NCBI GenBank assembly: GCA_943735955.1
Contig: OX030959.1
Span: 10,619,324-10,683,323 of the forward strand
Source: Piscicola geometra
Taxonomy: Eukaryota > Annelida > Clitellata > Hirudinida > Piscicolidae
Length of the DNA: 64,000 nucleotides
Direction of reading: 5' to 3'
Positions 53,996 through 64,000 of this stretch are shown piece after piece; the first letter of the stretch is position 1; every line of letters starts with the position of its first letter. Below the pieces are notes generated by a model, which saw nothing but the letters and a program-made list of their open reading frames with translations, was not told the origin of the DNA and ran no database searches. The translations under genes and the position numbers were made by a program.

Positions 53996-54442
53996 TTGAG
54001 AAAAGAGGGGGAGGAGGATGATGTCAAGGTGAAAGAGATAATCAGAGTCATTACTCAGGAGACAATTGAAACAGTATTAGTGGAGAGAATGAGAGAGAAA
54101 GAAAACATGGAAGTTGGGTGCAGGCCTGTGATAATTGAATTCAGGTCAGAGGCAGATAAATGGAGGGTAATGGAAAGAAAGATGCTTCTAAAGAAGGATG
54201 AGAGATACAGAAGAGTTTCTTTAGAGATGGACCTCCCTTTGGAAGGGAGAGAAGAGGAAAGGAGAAAACAATGGGAGAAAAGACAGAAGAAGATAGAAAA
54301 GCTGAAGAGAGCGTTGATAGAAAAAAGAGCAATAGAGTTGAAGAATGTGGGCCGAAGAAAGAATGTAGAAGAGGACAACTATGGAAAAAAGGGAGACGAA
54401 GTGGAGGTGGAGGAAAGAATTAAGTTCCATAAGGGGAGGTAG
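53996..54442 (+). CDS. LINE ORF1 protein (RRM-like and coiled-coil), partial
   Basis: The open frame has RPVIIEFRSEADKWRVMERK followed by KDERYRRVSLEMDLPLEGRE, the RRM-like RNA-binding part and 'dlt-x-eeR' junction known from ORF1 proteins of L1-like and related LINEs, then a long, strongly charged helix (EERRKQWEKRQKKIEKLKRA). ORF1 proteins package LINE RNA. It overlaps the next frame by 62 bases in the +1 frame. The N-terminus before 53996 may extend upstream; start not fixed. Confidence 0.65.
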   Translation: MRKEGEEDDVKVKEIIRVITQETIETVLVERMREKENMEVGCRPVIIEFRSEADKWRVMERKMLLKKDERYRRVSLEMDLPLEGREEERRKQWEKRQKKIEKLKRALIEKRAIELKNVGRRKNVEEDNYGKKGDEVEVEERIKFHKGR

Positions 54443-55153
54443 AGAGGGGAGAGGAGAAATCAAAGTGGTCTTCAAGAATGCAAGGAAACTGAGAAATATA
54501 GGGAAACAACGAGAAGCAGTTGAATTCAGAATAAATAATGATATAGATATCTGTGGACTGTGCGAGACAAACCTTAACGAAGATCAAATGGTGGATGGAC
54601 AGGGCTTTTTAGAATGGTTTGGTGTGGGAAGGGAGATGGAAGAAGGGAAATATGGTGGTGTGGGGTTTTTAGTGAAGAAGGAATTGAAAGCAGAGGTAGT
54701 GAACAAATACCAAGAAGAAGATTTTCTGGTGTTGAGGATGAACGGAGAAACAGGTCTAGTGGTGTGTGTGGTATCCAGGGGCGTCGATCTACGGAAAATC
54801 TTGGGGGGGGGGGGTCCTCCCCAGGGTTGGAATAAAAGACCCGGTATCGGCCAATACAGTATAAGCAATACTATTTAGTATTGTTTACTGTAGTGAAAAT
54901 TATTTTTATATCAACTATTGATATTTGTATTGCCAAAAAAAAGTTCGATACTAAATAAAAATACTTTTTTATTGCCACTATGAGCGATTTGAAGAAAAAC
55001 AACGATTTTATTACCTTTTATTAATTGTCATCTATATAAATTCAATTACAACTAGCCATCAACCCATCAAATAAATGTTATAACATCTTGTTTTCCATTC
55101 ATTTCTGAGTCAAATAGTTTAAAAAATTACAAATAGATTCAAATTTTCCAAAG

Positions 55154-58100
55154 TTATAAACAAATATACAATGAGAAATTTTTTGTGGCTTTCAGTGAAT
55201 ATTTATATAACATAAAATACTCTCTCTGCCTGTCTTCCTGCCCTCTCCCCACAGCTCGTTTACTCCAATTTCCAAAAAGACCCCTTCGAATGTCTGACCG
55301 ACTAGCAAATTCTTCTGTTAGTTTTTTTAAATCCAGACTGTCAAGTATATCCTGATGTGCAAGACAAATGGCCAGTGAATTCAAGTGAGGCTTTGTCATA
55401 GGTGCACGCAACCAAGTCTTAAGACGCCGCAAAGCACTAAAAGATCTTTCTGCAGTACATGACGTTATTGGACACACAAGCATCAACCTGATTAATCTTT
55501 CAACCTAAGGAAACAGATGTCTGACTTCCGTGATCATAGCTTGCATTATTTTTTGCGTTTGTGCTAATGTTCATACTGGTCTTTAAACATAGTTAACTGT
55601 GAACAAAGACCAGTTTCATTTAACTCACGATACTGCTTGCAAATTTCATGGTTCACTCTACCAGTTAGCAACATTGTCTCCAGCTGCAAGTATGAACGCA
55701 AACCAAGAGAATCTCGATTGAATATTTCTGTGAGTTGCATGTCTATGACAGCGTAATAGGCTGCTCGATAATTTTCTTTTCGTGTTGTTGCTACATAAGC
55801 TGGGCCCAGCTCACAATACTTTTGTGGCGGCTTTCGCACCCGAGGTACAGCAATTGGCTCGAGATCATATGCCAAAACCATACTGTTAAAATCTCTGAAA
55901 ATAGCGTTAAACTGTCTATCTCATCGTAGGCGACGCAGTTCTTGCACAACTGAATCAGTCGCTGCAATCATTCTACTCAGGGGCGCAACCAGCCAAAAAT
56001 GCTGGGGGGGCTCAACTTTAGTATGAAAAAAATAATTATTTACCGCAACTGTTGCGTTTTGCAACATCAATTTTTATGTTTTCTTGCTGTTTTAATACCG
56101 AGTTTTTTCACATATTTTGTACAATAAATTTTACATTTTAATTTCATGAATTAAATTTCAAATTTTTTATTTTTATTATTTATAATCTTTTATTTTCTGT
56201 TCGCATTTAAAATTTCTCAAAACAATCTTTCCTCGCTTAGATAATGTTTCAATTTTAGTATTTTTATACAAATTTAGTCTTAGTTTCAAGGTGAAAAGAT
56301 AGTTAATACTTGAATTAATTTTTTTAATCTTCAAAATAACTTGTAAAACGTTTTCAATGCTTTTAAAAATCAATGGGGCGTTTTCGCAACTTTGACGAAA
56401 TATGATTTCATATGATTTTTAATAAGCCTAGTCATTCATTATGATAAAATTATTATTTTAATGTGAATGTATTATGAAATTTATAAAATTATAATTAAAA
56501 GTTAAATTTTGAAGATAAATGTTAATTTTTATATTTAGAAATTTTTTTTTAAAATCGCAAATGCTTCACACTTGAAGCTTTTATTGAAGAAAATATAATT
56601 TTTAACCTCTCATAGGTTGATTATAAAATCAAAATAAAGATAACATTCGTCGTCAATGTCGTCTTTGAAACAGCACGACAGTTTGAGTGCTGTTGTAATT
56701 CACGTTAAATAATTTGCTTTGTTGAAATAAAAAAAATAATAATAATTATTATTATTATAACTAATAAAATAATTAGAAGTCATAATTTTATCGAACTATT
56801 TGCAATTGAAATTTATTTCTGTTTTAATAAATGTGGTTTGAACCAATTTATTTATGATTTCTTACTGCACACTGTCACACTTCCCGCTCACGCTGCGTTT
56901 TCGCAACATTTTGCTCCATTAAAACTTGTAAAATAATTGTTTTCAATTTTGCTTGAGTTATTCTTATAACCATATAATGCAAGTCTAAATGTAAAATTCA
57001 TGTTAACTTTTTTTTCGGGTAGCGGCGGTAAATGGCCTAAATAAAAACTACCAATTATAATTGATAAAGAATTTAGATAGTTTATTATTGATACAAAAGA
57101 AAAACTACAAACTAAGTTGCATAGTATTCTTAGAGTTACGTTATCATTTTTTAAACTAAGGTAAAATGTAAAAAAATAGGTTTGATAATTAAGTCTATAA
57201 TTTTTGTTAAAATATTCAGTTTCAACTAAATTTTGATGTGTTCTCAGTTACAAAATAATTTTTCGATCATATTGTGAAAATCTTTTCACCATTTCATTTA
57301 CTGGAAGAAGTGCAGTAGCGGTTTTGGTAGCAGATATTCTCAAACAAGCTTTGCAAACGACGAGCAGACACAGTCGTCCTAAGATGAAATTTAATAAGCC
57401 AAAATTTAGAAAATGCTTTTTCTGCATCTTATGAAGTAACTGGCAAAGTCAGAGCAACATCGAGCATATAGTGCAACTTGGGCTGAAGGCTTGTTGCTCA
57501 AAAGAATTCTTGCAGTTCGATACATGAAATAAGATCAGACTGATCCACACGTAAACTTGATGTGTTGATGTGCTTTTGAGCTGTCTTTGCACAGTTTCAG
57601 CATCCTTTCCATGAAGGTTGGATAATTCTAAATGCTCGATAGTTATTTTGTCTAACTGCGTTATTCTTTATATACTGTGTCATGGCTGAAAAAATTTACA
57701 TATGAAAAGTGTAAAGATTTAAAAGTGTAGTTAAGGTCTAGTGGTGCACTATTTCTTCTCAGAATTTGTGACATGTTAGTGTTATTTTGGTGGGATCTCT
57801 ATGTTCTGTGTTGATATATGAAATGTTTTGTGAGATAAAGACCCGATGGCCATCCAGAGAAATTATCATTGTCCTATGGCATATTGAAAAATTGATTACC
57901 CCCCCCCCCCCCAAAAAAAAACTCATCGATTTTCGAAAAATTGTGACATCCCCCCAGCCCCCCCTGGTTGCGCCACTGATTCTACTGACCGTGGCACTTG
58001 CTGACTGCAACGACTTGTACCTTGAGAGCCATTGCAGTAGTGCCCTGTTGAAAAAAAGGCCTCGAGCCTTTACAGCTGTTTCATCAGCAGTACCAATGGA

Positions 58101-58724
58101 AGCAAATGATTCCAAGCTAACAAGTACCACTTCATAATGTTCAAGCACAGAAGACACTGTAGATATTCTGGTCAGCCATCTTGTAGGACAAAGAAGTTTT
58201 ATACTATACTTCTTATTCAGTGGCTCATCAGGAAAAGCAATAATAATAGACATTAAAGCATCACTAAACTGCTTCTTGACCTTCCCTGAACGATTGTAAA
58301 AAGCACCTAACTCTTGGACAAACTGAAGTGAATTGTTCACAAAGGGATTTGCGGCAGCTGTGTGCTGGGCAAAAATATTTGCACACTGTGCAGAACAGTG
58401 GAAAAACAATGCAAGCGGATGCTCACTGCTGATAATAGCCTCACAACCATTATATCGGCCGTTCATGTAAGCAGCGCGGTCATAAGTCTGTGCTTTGAGA
58501 TATTCTATAGGTAGCATAATTCTGATCAGAACATCTTTTACTACAGCAGATAATGTTTTTCCAATCGTGTCTGGTGGGCTGAATAAACCAATAAACTGTG
58601 TATTAACATTCAGAGCTTCATCAAAAAAACGAATGCATATCGATTCCTGCTCTAACCCATTGCAGTCTTGTGTGCCGTCAACCACAACACCGAACTGGCT
58701 TGGTTCGGCACTAACAGTGCACAC
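55154..58724 (-). pseudogene. hAT transposase of copy M3, split by the 2-kb hAT
   Basis: Upstream part (58724-57987): PSQFGVVVDGTQDCNGLEQE, FDEALNVNTQFIGLFSPPDT, a DRAAYMNGRYNGCEAI segment, FFHCSAQCANIFAQHTAAAN, KLLCPTRWLTRISTVSSVLE and KSLQSASATVSRI, open for about 240 codons. Then the hAT insertion. Downstream part (55970-55154): TDSVVQELRRLR, a stop, FNSMVLAYDLEPIAVPRVRK, LQLETMLLTGRVNHEICKQY, and after a frame change PITSCTAERSFSALRRLKTW, FASRSDIRRGLFGNWSKR. Copy P1 reads through the junction (SASAKVSEMVAATDSV), which proves that the 2-kb hAT entered an existing transposase. Confidence 0.9.
55978..57978 (-). mobile_element. 2-kb hAT, copy 2, nested in M3, with 8-bp target duplication
   Basis: Tips CAGGGGCGCAACCAG and CTGGTTGCGCCACTG with ATTCTACT on both sides (55970-55977, 57979-57986). 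The body aligns with copy 1 (29388-31358) throughout, including TTTTCGCAACATTTTGC and TTTTCGCAACTTTGACG segments. Remains of the C-terminal transposase block are at 57290-57480 (minus strand). Confidence 0.95.
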
Positions 58725-59211
58725 AGTGTTTCTAACACAGTGTCTCTAAGGCGGTGTCTGGAGCTAAAAGCCTCAGCATTTTATTATGGCAGTTATGTGA
58801 TATGAAACTTGTAGTCTCATTTAACCAAAACTTTAGTTAATGTTCGAAGCCTTTTGAAATTCATTAACTTCGGTTCATCTAAAAAATTGAAAGGGTCGAT
58901 TTTGAAGTGGACCTCAGAACGCCACTATGAATATCGTCCATGCAAAATAAGTAGCACAATATGAATAAATTTTTTATAAAAATGTAAATCTGCCTGCTTG
59001 CAAAAACCGATATTTTCTGAAAAGCATTCTGAATGTCTGCTTGCGAAAATTGTAAATTCAGAAATTTAATTTTTTAAATATATTTTATTAATTTAAATCC
59101 ATAAATATAAAAAGAAGAGTAGGTGAAGGAGTATATAAGTAAGCAAAGAATATTTATGTTTTAGACAGTTATCACTGTAACTCCACAAACTCACAATGTA
59201 TCACTGTATAA

Positions 59212-61948
59212 CAGTAATTTTCCAGTTCGGATTTTTCAGTTCAAGTTCAAGTTACAGTTATGAAAAATTTAATTTTTCAGTTACTATTCAAGTTACAGTT
59301 ATGCAAATTTTAATTTTTCAGTTACTATTTCAGTTTCAGTTATTTTTGTTAGTTACAGTTACAGTTAATCAAGATGGAGAAAAAATGAATTTTTATTTAT
59401 AATACAGCCCAAATTAATGTTTAAAAGTCAAATAATTTAAAAGATATATAAATTTATTATTCATAATATACGCTGTTCATTTTCATATATGTCTTCAATT
59501 CTAGATTTTTGCTGAGGCGATTTTTTTTTCTGCAGTTAGGTCTCCGCACACCGAAAACACCCTCTCCACATACGCTTGTGAAGCGGGAGCTGAAACAATG
59601 TCTTGCGCAAAAGAAGCTAATATTGGGTATTGCGCTTCATTTTCTGTCCAGAAATATAAACCATTTCCTTTCAAGTAAGTTGTGCTAGCTATTAAATCTG
59701 ATGATATTTCGTTATCCAATGTTTTACAAATGCCCACTGAAGAATCAACATTTATTCTTTTCACTGTATCATCGGACAAAAGTTTAAACCGTTTCAGTGG
59801 TGGCTCCACTTAAACGCTGCTCTGTTTTAAATTCCCATTTTCTTTGTTTAAAACCACCTTTAAAAAAATATTAATATAATGTAAGTTAAGTATATAAAAT
59901 TTTAAGTTTAACCTGTGAAGAAATGTATTTTAGCGCCGCACTGTGAAGAAGTTTCATGTCATCTCTGACTGTACAAACCGTTGGATCCAGCAAACTAGCT
60001 ACTGCAGGCAACGGATCATAATTAATATTTGTTGTGTCTAAGATGTTTCCAAAGCGAGTCCTAATTGATGTCATTAATGGAGAAGTGAAGCATTTAGGTA
60101 GTGATTAGTCTTGTAAGTGAAGAGTCAGCTTCATTAGAGATGGAATTACATGAGATAGAGACATTGTGTCTGTTTGAAGCCTATCAGTCTCAATCTTGTA
60201 AGGTTCCAGCAGATGTACGATCTCCTGCAACTTGCCCCATTCTGTGTTGCTTAACGAATCATGTTTCATTTATTTAAGAACTTCTTCAACAAAAACACGA
60301 ACAGATAACAATCGTTTGATCATTACTAAAGCTGAATTCCACCTTGTTGAACAATCTTTTAACAAAACTAAACCACATTTTTGAAGTAATCTTTCACTAG
60401 CAACTGGAGAACCTTTCATAAATCGTACTATTGCTTTTGTCTTTTCAATTAAATTGCAAAAAGATTTAATTTTATAAAGTTCCTTTATGACCAATTGCAA
60501 TGTATGCGCCAAGCAGGGAAACCAGTGCAAATTTGTTATATCTGCACATTCTAGGTCTAGTTGGCTTGGCTCATCCGGGTCAGTCATTTCATCAAGTTCA
60601 TCTTTCTTGCTTTCATCTTCACTTTCTTCTTCTGAAGCATCATCAACCTCTTGATCACTTGCATTTGGCAATTTATCTGATGCAAATTTCACTGCCTTTA
60701 TCATGTTTCTACCATTATCAGTAACAACCATGATAACATTTGAATGTTTTATTCCCCAATAATCTAGGGTACTCAATAATTTAAGTGCTAACATTTCTCC
60801 TGTATGTGGGGGAGACACAGAATGAACATTTAGCAGGACCTGAATCGCACGACGCATTGATGGATTATAAAAGGATGCTGAGATCTCGAGACATGAAAGT
60901 GTAAGACCCTTCTTAGTCCAGCAATCCATGCTAATGACAACGCGATGTCCAGTTTGAAGATCTTTAAGAATTCGATCTTCTACATTGTTCTTATAATCTT
61001 TTATGAAAGAAGTCATTTTCTTTGAACCTAAAGGATAGAAATTGTATGTATTTACGACTGTTTAATTGAAATTATTTAAATGGCTTATAAATTATGCTCA
61101 TCACTAGGTAAATAATATTTAAAATGTAAATACGTAAATAATTATCAACTACAGTGTGTTACCGGGTAAAGTGTAGCGTGGGTCGATTGTTTGCAAATAT
61201 ATTCGCACATACTCATTGTTAAGAAAGGAAGTTGTCATACCAGTATTTGCAAATATATTTACCAGAAGTCGTTGACGAAGCCGAAGTTCAAGGAAATCCT
61301 CTTGCCATTTTTTCTTCGGAGTTGTTGCCTGCTCTAGTGTTAACTGTTTTTTAACTTCTTCAACTATTTTTGATTTTGTTCCACGACTATTCTGTGCATC
61401 CTTCTCTTCTTTTTTCATTTTTTCAAAACATGCTGGATGTTTCCTTTTCAAGTGGTTCATCAAATTAGTTGCATTTTTTCCCGAAAGTTTTTGTCTGCAC
61501 TTTATTTCTTTTTCCTTATCATTATCATTTTTTTCTGAAACCTGACATTCGCTTTTGTCGCATGAGGCTTCATAAATAAAATAGGCCCATACGCCACTCT
61601 CTTGTTTTCGACCGCTATTCACTTTAAACATTTTATAAAAAAAGTTTATACTTGAAATTGTCAGAAAGTTTAACTGTGTAAAACATTAAATTAATGTAAT
61701 CGGACGCCAAGAATAAAATAAATGAATCGTATTATTGCTCAATAACGTTTTTCCGCCAATAATTTATTTTGTAGCGCTTTTCATTTTTTATATAGATATT
61801 TTTCAGTTACTATTCAGTTAGCATTCTTGTTTTTCAGTTTCTATTTCAGTTACAGTTATGCATTGAATTAAAGTTACAGTTAACTGAATCATATTTTTCA
61901 GTTAATTTACCATTTCAATTACAGTTACAGTTAACTGGAACAACACTG
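59212..61948 (-). mobile_element. ZBED-like hAT, 2737 bp, nested in M3, with 8-bp target duplication
   Basis: Tips CAGTAATTTTCCAGTT (59212) and AACTGGAACAACACTG (to 61948), flanked by CTGTATAA (59204-59211, 61949-61956). Both subterminal regions are full of CAGTTACAGTTA-like motifs in varying arrangement (59220-59370, 61800-61940), probable transposase binding sites. A spliced transposase gene fills the interior. Confidence 0.95.
59501..61631 (-). pseudogene. ZBED-like hAT transposase with introns, two nonsense mutations
   Basis: Exon 1 (61631-61163) encodes a BED-type zinc finger (GVWAYFIYEA...KNATNLMNHLKRKHP) and the start of the catalytic part. Intron 61162-61028 (GTAACA...CCTTTAG) is in phase. 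Exon 2 (61027 down) holds VVISMDCWTKKGLTLSCLEI (first Asp), VIMVVTDNGRNMIKAVKFAS (second Asp), an acidic insertion near 60690-60600, WFPCLAHTLQLVIKEL (C-x2-H) and LLKDCSTRWNSALVMIKRLL. TAA at 60270 and TAA near 60106 interrupt; the frame goes on with EWGKLQEIVHLLEPYKIETD and DPLPAVASLLDPTVC. A second intron near 59915-59860 leads to the last exon with FWTENEAQYPILASFAQDIV, SAPASQAYVERVFSVCGDLT, the dimerisation domain. All catalytic positions remain, so this copy is only recently dead or the two stops are sequence errors. Confidence 0.85.
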
Positions 61949-62369
61949 CTGTATAAACATCCACTTTTATGCCATTTTTGACGATTATTCTCAAATAAAA
62001 ATAGGAATTATTAAATACAAAAAAGGAAAAAAGTGGGGGGGGGGGGGGTTCACATTAAGGTGGACCCCCTCACTACAAAAAAGTGGGGGGATCCTGACCC
62101 CAGGACCCCCCCAGGATCGCCGCCCATGGTGGTATCAGAGAAGCGAGGGAGTGGATAAGGTTGCAAATAAAAGAAGAATTTCATGCATAGCTAGGTTGGC
62201 AAGGGACGCAAACAATACAGGAGGGGATTTCAATGGACATCTTATGGAATTGGATGGGGTAGATAACACAAACGGTTTGATGGTTAAGAAAATAATCGAA
62301 GAAGAAGAAGAGCTGAGCATCTTGAATTGTGAGTGGCCAGGGATGAACATTCCCACTTGGTTATAAATT

Positions 62370-63285
62370 GCAACATCGTTTCGCCCCTGATTTAAAATTT
62401 TCAAATGTTCCTAACCCTAGAACGACGGCTAGGGTATATTTTGACCCCACAGCCACTTTGAATGCATACAGAAAACTATAGGATAGAAATATAATAAAAA
62501 AACTTGAAACATCTAAATGAAAGTGTTGAAGAGGAAAAAACCTCCAAAACTATACAGCCTTCATCAAATAAGAGACTAGGAACATATGTAATTTCAGATT
62601 CTAAAGATGAAGATTACTAAGTTAATAATTGTAGAACAATTGTAGATTAATTGTAGAACAGAAGCTTTGAAAGTTGTCCTCTTGTTTAGTTGCAACAACA
62701 TGAAAAAGCAAAACTGGCAAGGAAGTACTTGTCATCTCCTACAAGTACAATTCTATGACTATCTTTAATTTCTAACTTATAAAATATCTGATATTAGATT
62801 TTTGTCTAATAAGCTCTAGAGAACAAGAAGTGGGAGACATGAAATGAATTAAATTTTTAAGATGGTTTAATGTGATAGGAGAGAAGGATGACAAAGATTC
62901 AGAATTAAACTTAGTAAAAAATGATTTAGGCCTATTATTAGACGAAGATCTAATATTTTATAAGTTTAAAATTCAAGATAGTCATCCGGAGAGAAAGATG
63001 GAGAAGGAGAGTTCTTTTGTAAAAGTTTAGATAAGAAAGACCATGTATTTTTATAAAACGTGACAGTGGTGGTGAAAAAAATTAAGTAGAAATGAAAAAA
63101 AGTATACTATGTCCATTCGTCAACGGCAAAGCAGTTGTAATTTTTTTTCTATAGATTCGATGAAGCATCATTAACTTCAAGCTGTATTAGCGTCTCCCCA
63201 ACTGTGGAAACTAAAAAAACAGAGACATGATTTCTAAGCTTTGACTTTTTCCGTTATTTTGACACTCGCAATTGAAAACCTTCAG
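62370..63285. other. Intergenic region with transposon scraps
   Basis: CTAACCCTAGAACGACGGC near 62409 followed by TAGGGTATATTTTGACCCC resembles a piggyBac-type tip next to a TTAA-like site. Positions 63158-63210 (TCGATGAAGCATCATTAACT, TCAAGCTGTATTAGCG) match the helix-turn-helix coding part of the pogo remnant near 10090-10130, same strand. Otherwise AT-rich without genes. Confidence 0.4.
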
Positions 63286-63878
63286 CAACGACGCTTCCTT
63301 CGACAAAACAGACGAAGAGTACGTACGTAGACAGTTGCGGGAAGCGGATGGAGCGAGTGGAGAGTCTTTGAAAAATCTGCGATGGGACGCTGCATCACTC
63401 AGAATGGTGTGATGTATAAAAATGCTCAGTTTTATGTGCTGTTATTGGTATTTTAGTGTCTTTTGTTAGTTTATATGAATTGCTATATTTTAAATTTCTT
63501 TATGCACAATTCAAAACTCTTCTTTATAACTCTATAACTTTATAACAATATAATTTAAATAAAAACTCACCTATACCTATCTTTTCCAGATTTCCGCAAG
63601 CGGAGAAAAGGTGTACCACGATGCCTACACGCTGCAGATGGTGGAGGAGGCCGATTTGAAAGCCTTCAATTACGCTGCTGGAATGGTTCCATTCCTCCTC
63701 AACAACATCCTAGATGTATGTGTGTGTATGTGTGTGAACGTTCTTATACATTTCATTAAGATAATTTAACTTTGAATACTTCTCACAGAGAAACCAGGGC
63801 AAGTTATTGAACGCCAAAAAGACTTTCAAAATCACACTGGCCAGTTCAATTCCAGACACTTCTACTAAACTTACATAA
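63286..63878 (+). CDS. Last three exons of an unrecognised host gene
   Basis: Exon a (63286-63406, acceptor CCTTCAG, donor ATG/GTGTGA) encodes NDASFDKTDEEYVRRQLREA, DGASGESLKNLRWDAASLRM. Exon b (63590-63715, acceptor CTTTTCCAG, donor GAT/GTATGTG) encodes ISASGEKVYHDAYTLQMVEE, ADLKAFNYAAGMVPFLLNNI, LD. Exon c (63789-63878, acceptor TCTCACAG) encodes RNQGKLLNAKKTFKITLASS, IPDTSTKLT and stop TAA. All junctions are in phase 0, and codon use and GC are higher than in the flanks, so a real gene is likely. I do not recognise the family; no signal peptide, membrane segment or known catalytic motif is visible in this C-terminal part. Earlier exons must lie upstream but could not be recognised among the repeats. 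Confidence 0.7.
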
Positions 63879-64000
63879 TTCAATTATAATTTTTTTAAAT
63901 TAACGTGTTACTAGAAAAATGATATATAAATGCTTGCTTTTAGTTATCTAATCGTATGTATTTATTGAATTGACTTATTAATCTCAAATTATGAAGGCGT

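Larger units (their letters stand above)
54776..62128 (-). mobile_element. ZMYM1-like hAT, copy M3: complete, 7353 bp with two nested hATs
   Basis: Tips CAGGGGCGTCGATC (54776) and GATCGCCGCCCATG (to 62128) are inverted. GTGGTATC stands at 54768-54775 and 62129-62136. Removing the two inner elements with one duplication copy each leaves about 2.6 kb, a normal hAT size. Subterminal runs of G (54806-54816) and C/G (61995-62120) repeat those of copy P1. The host site is the endonuclease frame of a LINE. Confidence 0.95.
54381..62362 (+). pseudogene. LINE ORF2 endonuclease domain split by the 7.35-kb hAT
   Basis: Left part 54381-54775: IKVVFKNARKLRNIGKQREA (Asn block), DICGLCETNLNEDQM (Glu block), YGGVGFLVKKELKAEV. 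Right part 62129-62362: GGDFNGHLMELDGVDNTNGL (GDFNGH box) and LSILNCEWPGMNIPTW, the next conserved block. In between lies the hAT 54776-62128 with its duplicated GTGGTATC. Even after mentally removing the insertion the frames do not join, so a piece of the domain was already lost. It is cut off after 62362 with no RT. Confidence 0.8.

Noticed and set aside
54055..54868. Minus-strand frames opposite the LINE ORF1 and endonuclease
   Set aside because: They are antisense shadows of purine-rich coding sequence, and parts run into the inserted hAT.
40303..62128. One giant transposon between the similar inverted tips at 40303 and 62128
   Set aside because: The right tip pairs with 54776, with GTGGTATC on both sides; the tip at 40303 belongs to copy P1.
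1..64000. tRNA, rRNA or LTR retrotransposon genes
   Set aside because: No cloverleaf with A and B boxes, no rRNA-like stretch, and no gag-pol or paired long direct repeats were noticed; a covariance-model search was not possible by eye.

Overview
This is an AT-rich, intron-bearing animal genome, very probably an invertebrate, and most of the window is transposon debris. Evidence for an animal is a fibrinogen-related (FReD) gene with GT-AG introns, a PAN/apple-like secreted protein, a BTB/POZ gene, animal-type LINE clades (L2/CR1-like, RTE-like, I-like), many hAT elements and TTAGGG-type hexamers. The species cannot be named from sequence alone. No bacterial operons, CRISPR arrays, LTR retrotransposons or confident tRNA/rRNA genes were seen.

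Host genes are few: a PAN-like secreted protein at 13.6 kb (+), a secreted FReD gene at 25.7-26.8 kb (+, four exons, one frame break), a BTB/POZ gene at 48.6-49.6 kb (-, at least four exons), and the last three exons of an unrecognised gene at 63.3-63.9 kb (+). Two copies of an RPA12-like (RNA polymerase I subunit) zinc-ribbon fragment lie at 38.0 and 50.2 kb.

Layout. 0-4.2 kb: end of a GTF2IRD2-like hAT, a dispersed repeat, an hAT MITE with 8-bp target duplication, LINE fragments. 4.4-7.9 kb: hAT-transposase element whose ends are arrays of a 16-bp unit. 8.5-10.2 kb: decayed pogo/Tigger transposase (-). 10.5-13.1 kb: an L2-like LINE broken by a GC-rich endonuclease LINE whose 3' end carries an L2-type tail, then an end of the 16-bp-array family. 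14.7-16.7 kb: element with ~200-bp inverted ends. 17.0-20.3 kb: second copy of the first repeat, half of it inverted, then a nearly intact hAT. 20.8-25.3 kb: L2 fragment and two long tandem arrays upstream of the FReD gene. 27.5-32.4 kb: repeats and hAT remnants. 32.4-36.0 kb: an L2-like LINE split by a 2-kb fold-back element with an 11-bp target duplication. 36-40 kb: hAT and LINE pieces, the first RPA12 fragment, and a 245-bp MITE enclosing eight telomere-like hexamers. 40.3-47.7 kb: ZMYM1-like hAT copies in both orientations and an RNase-H-bearing LINE. 50.9-52.7 kb: RTE-like LINE with an open 501-codon RT frame containing a PHD-like finger. 54.0-62.4 kb: a LINE split by a 7.35-kb ZMYM1-like hAT, itself split by two further hATs, every level supported by an 8-bp target duplication.

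The genes form no operon or pathway. The main content is the layered history of cut-and-paste and copy-and-paste insertions, which target duplications let one order in time. All coordinates and similarities were read by eye, so boundaries of degenerate repeats are approximate.
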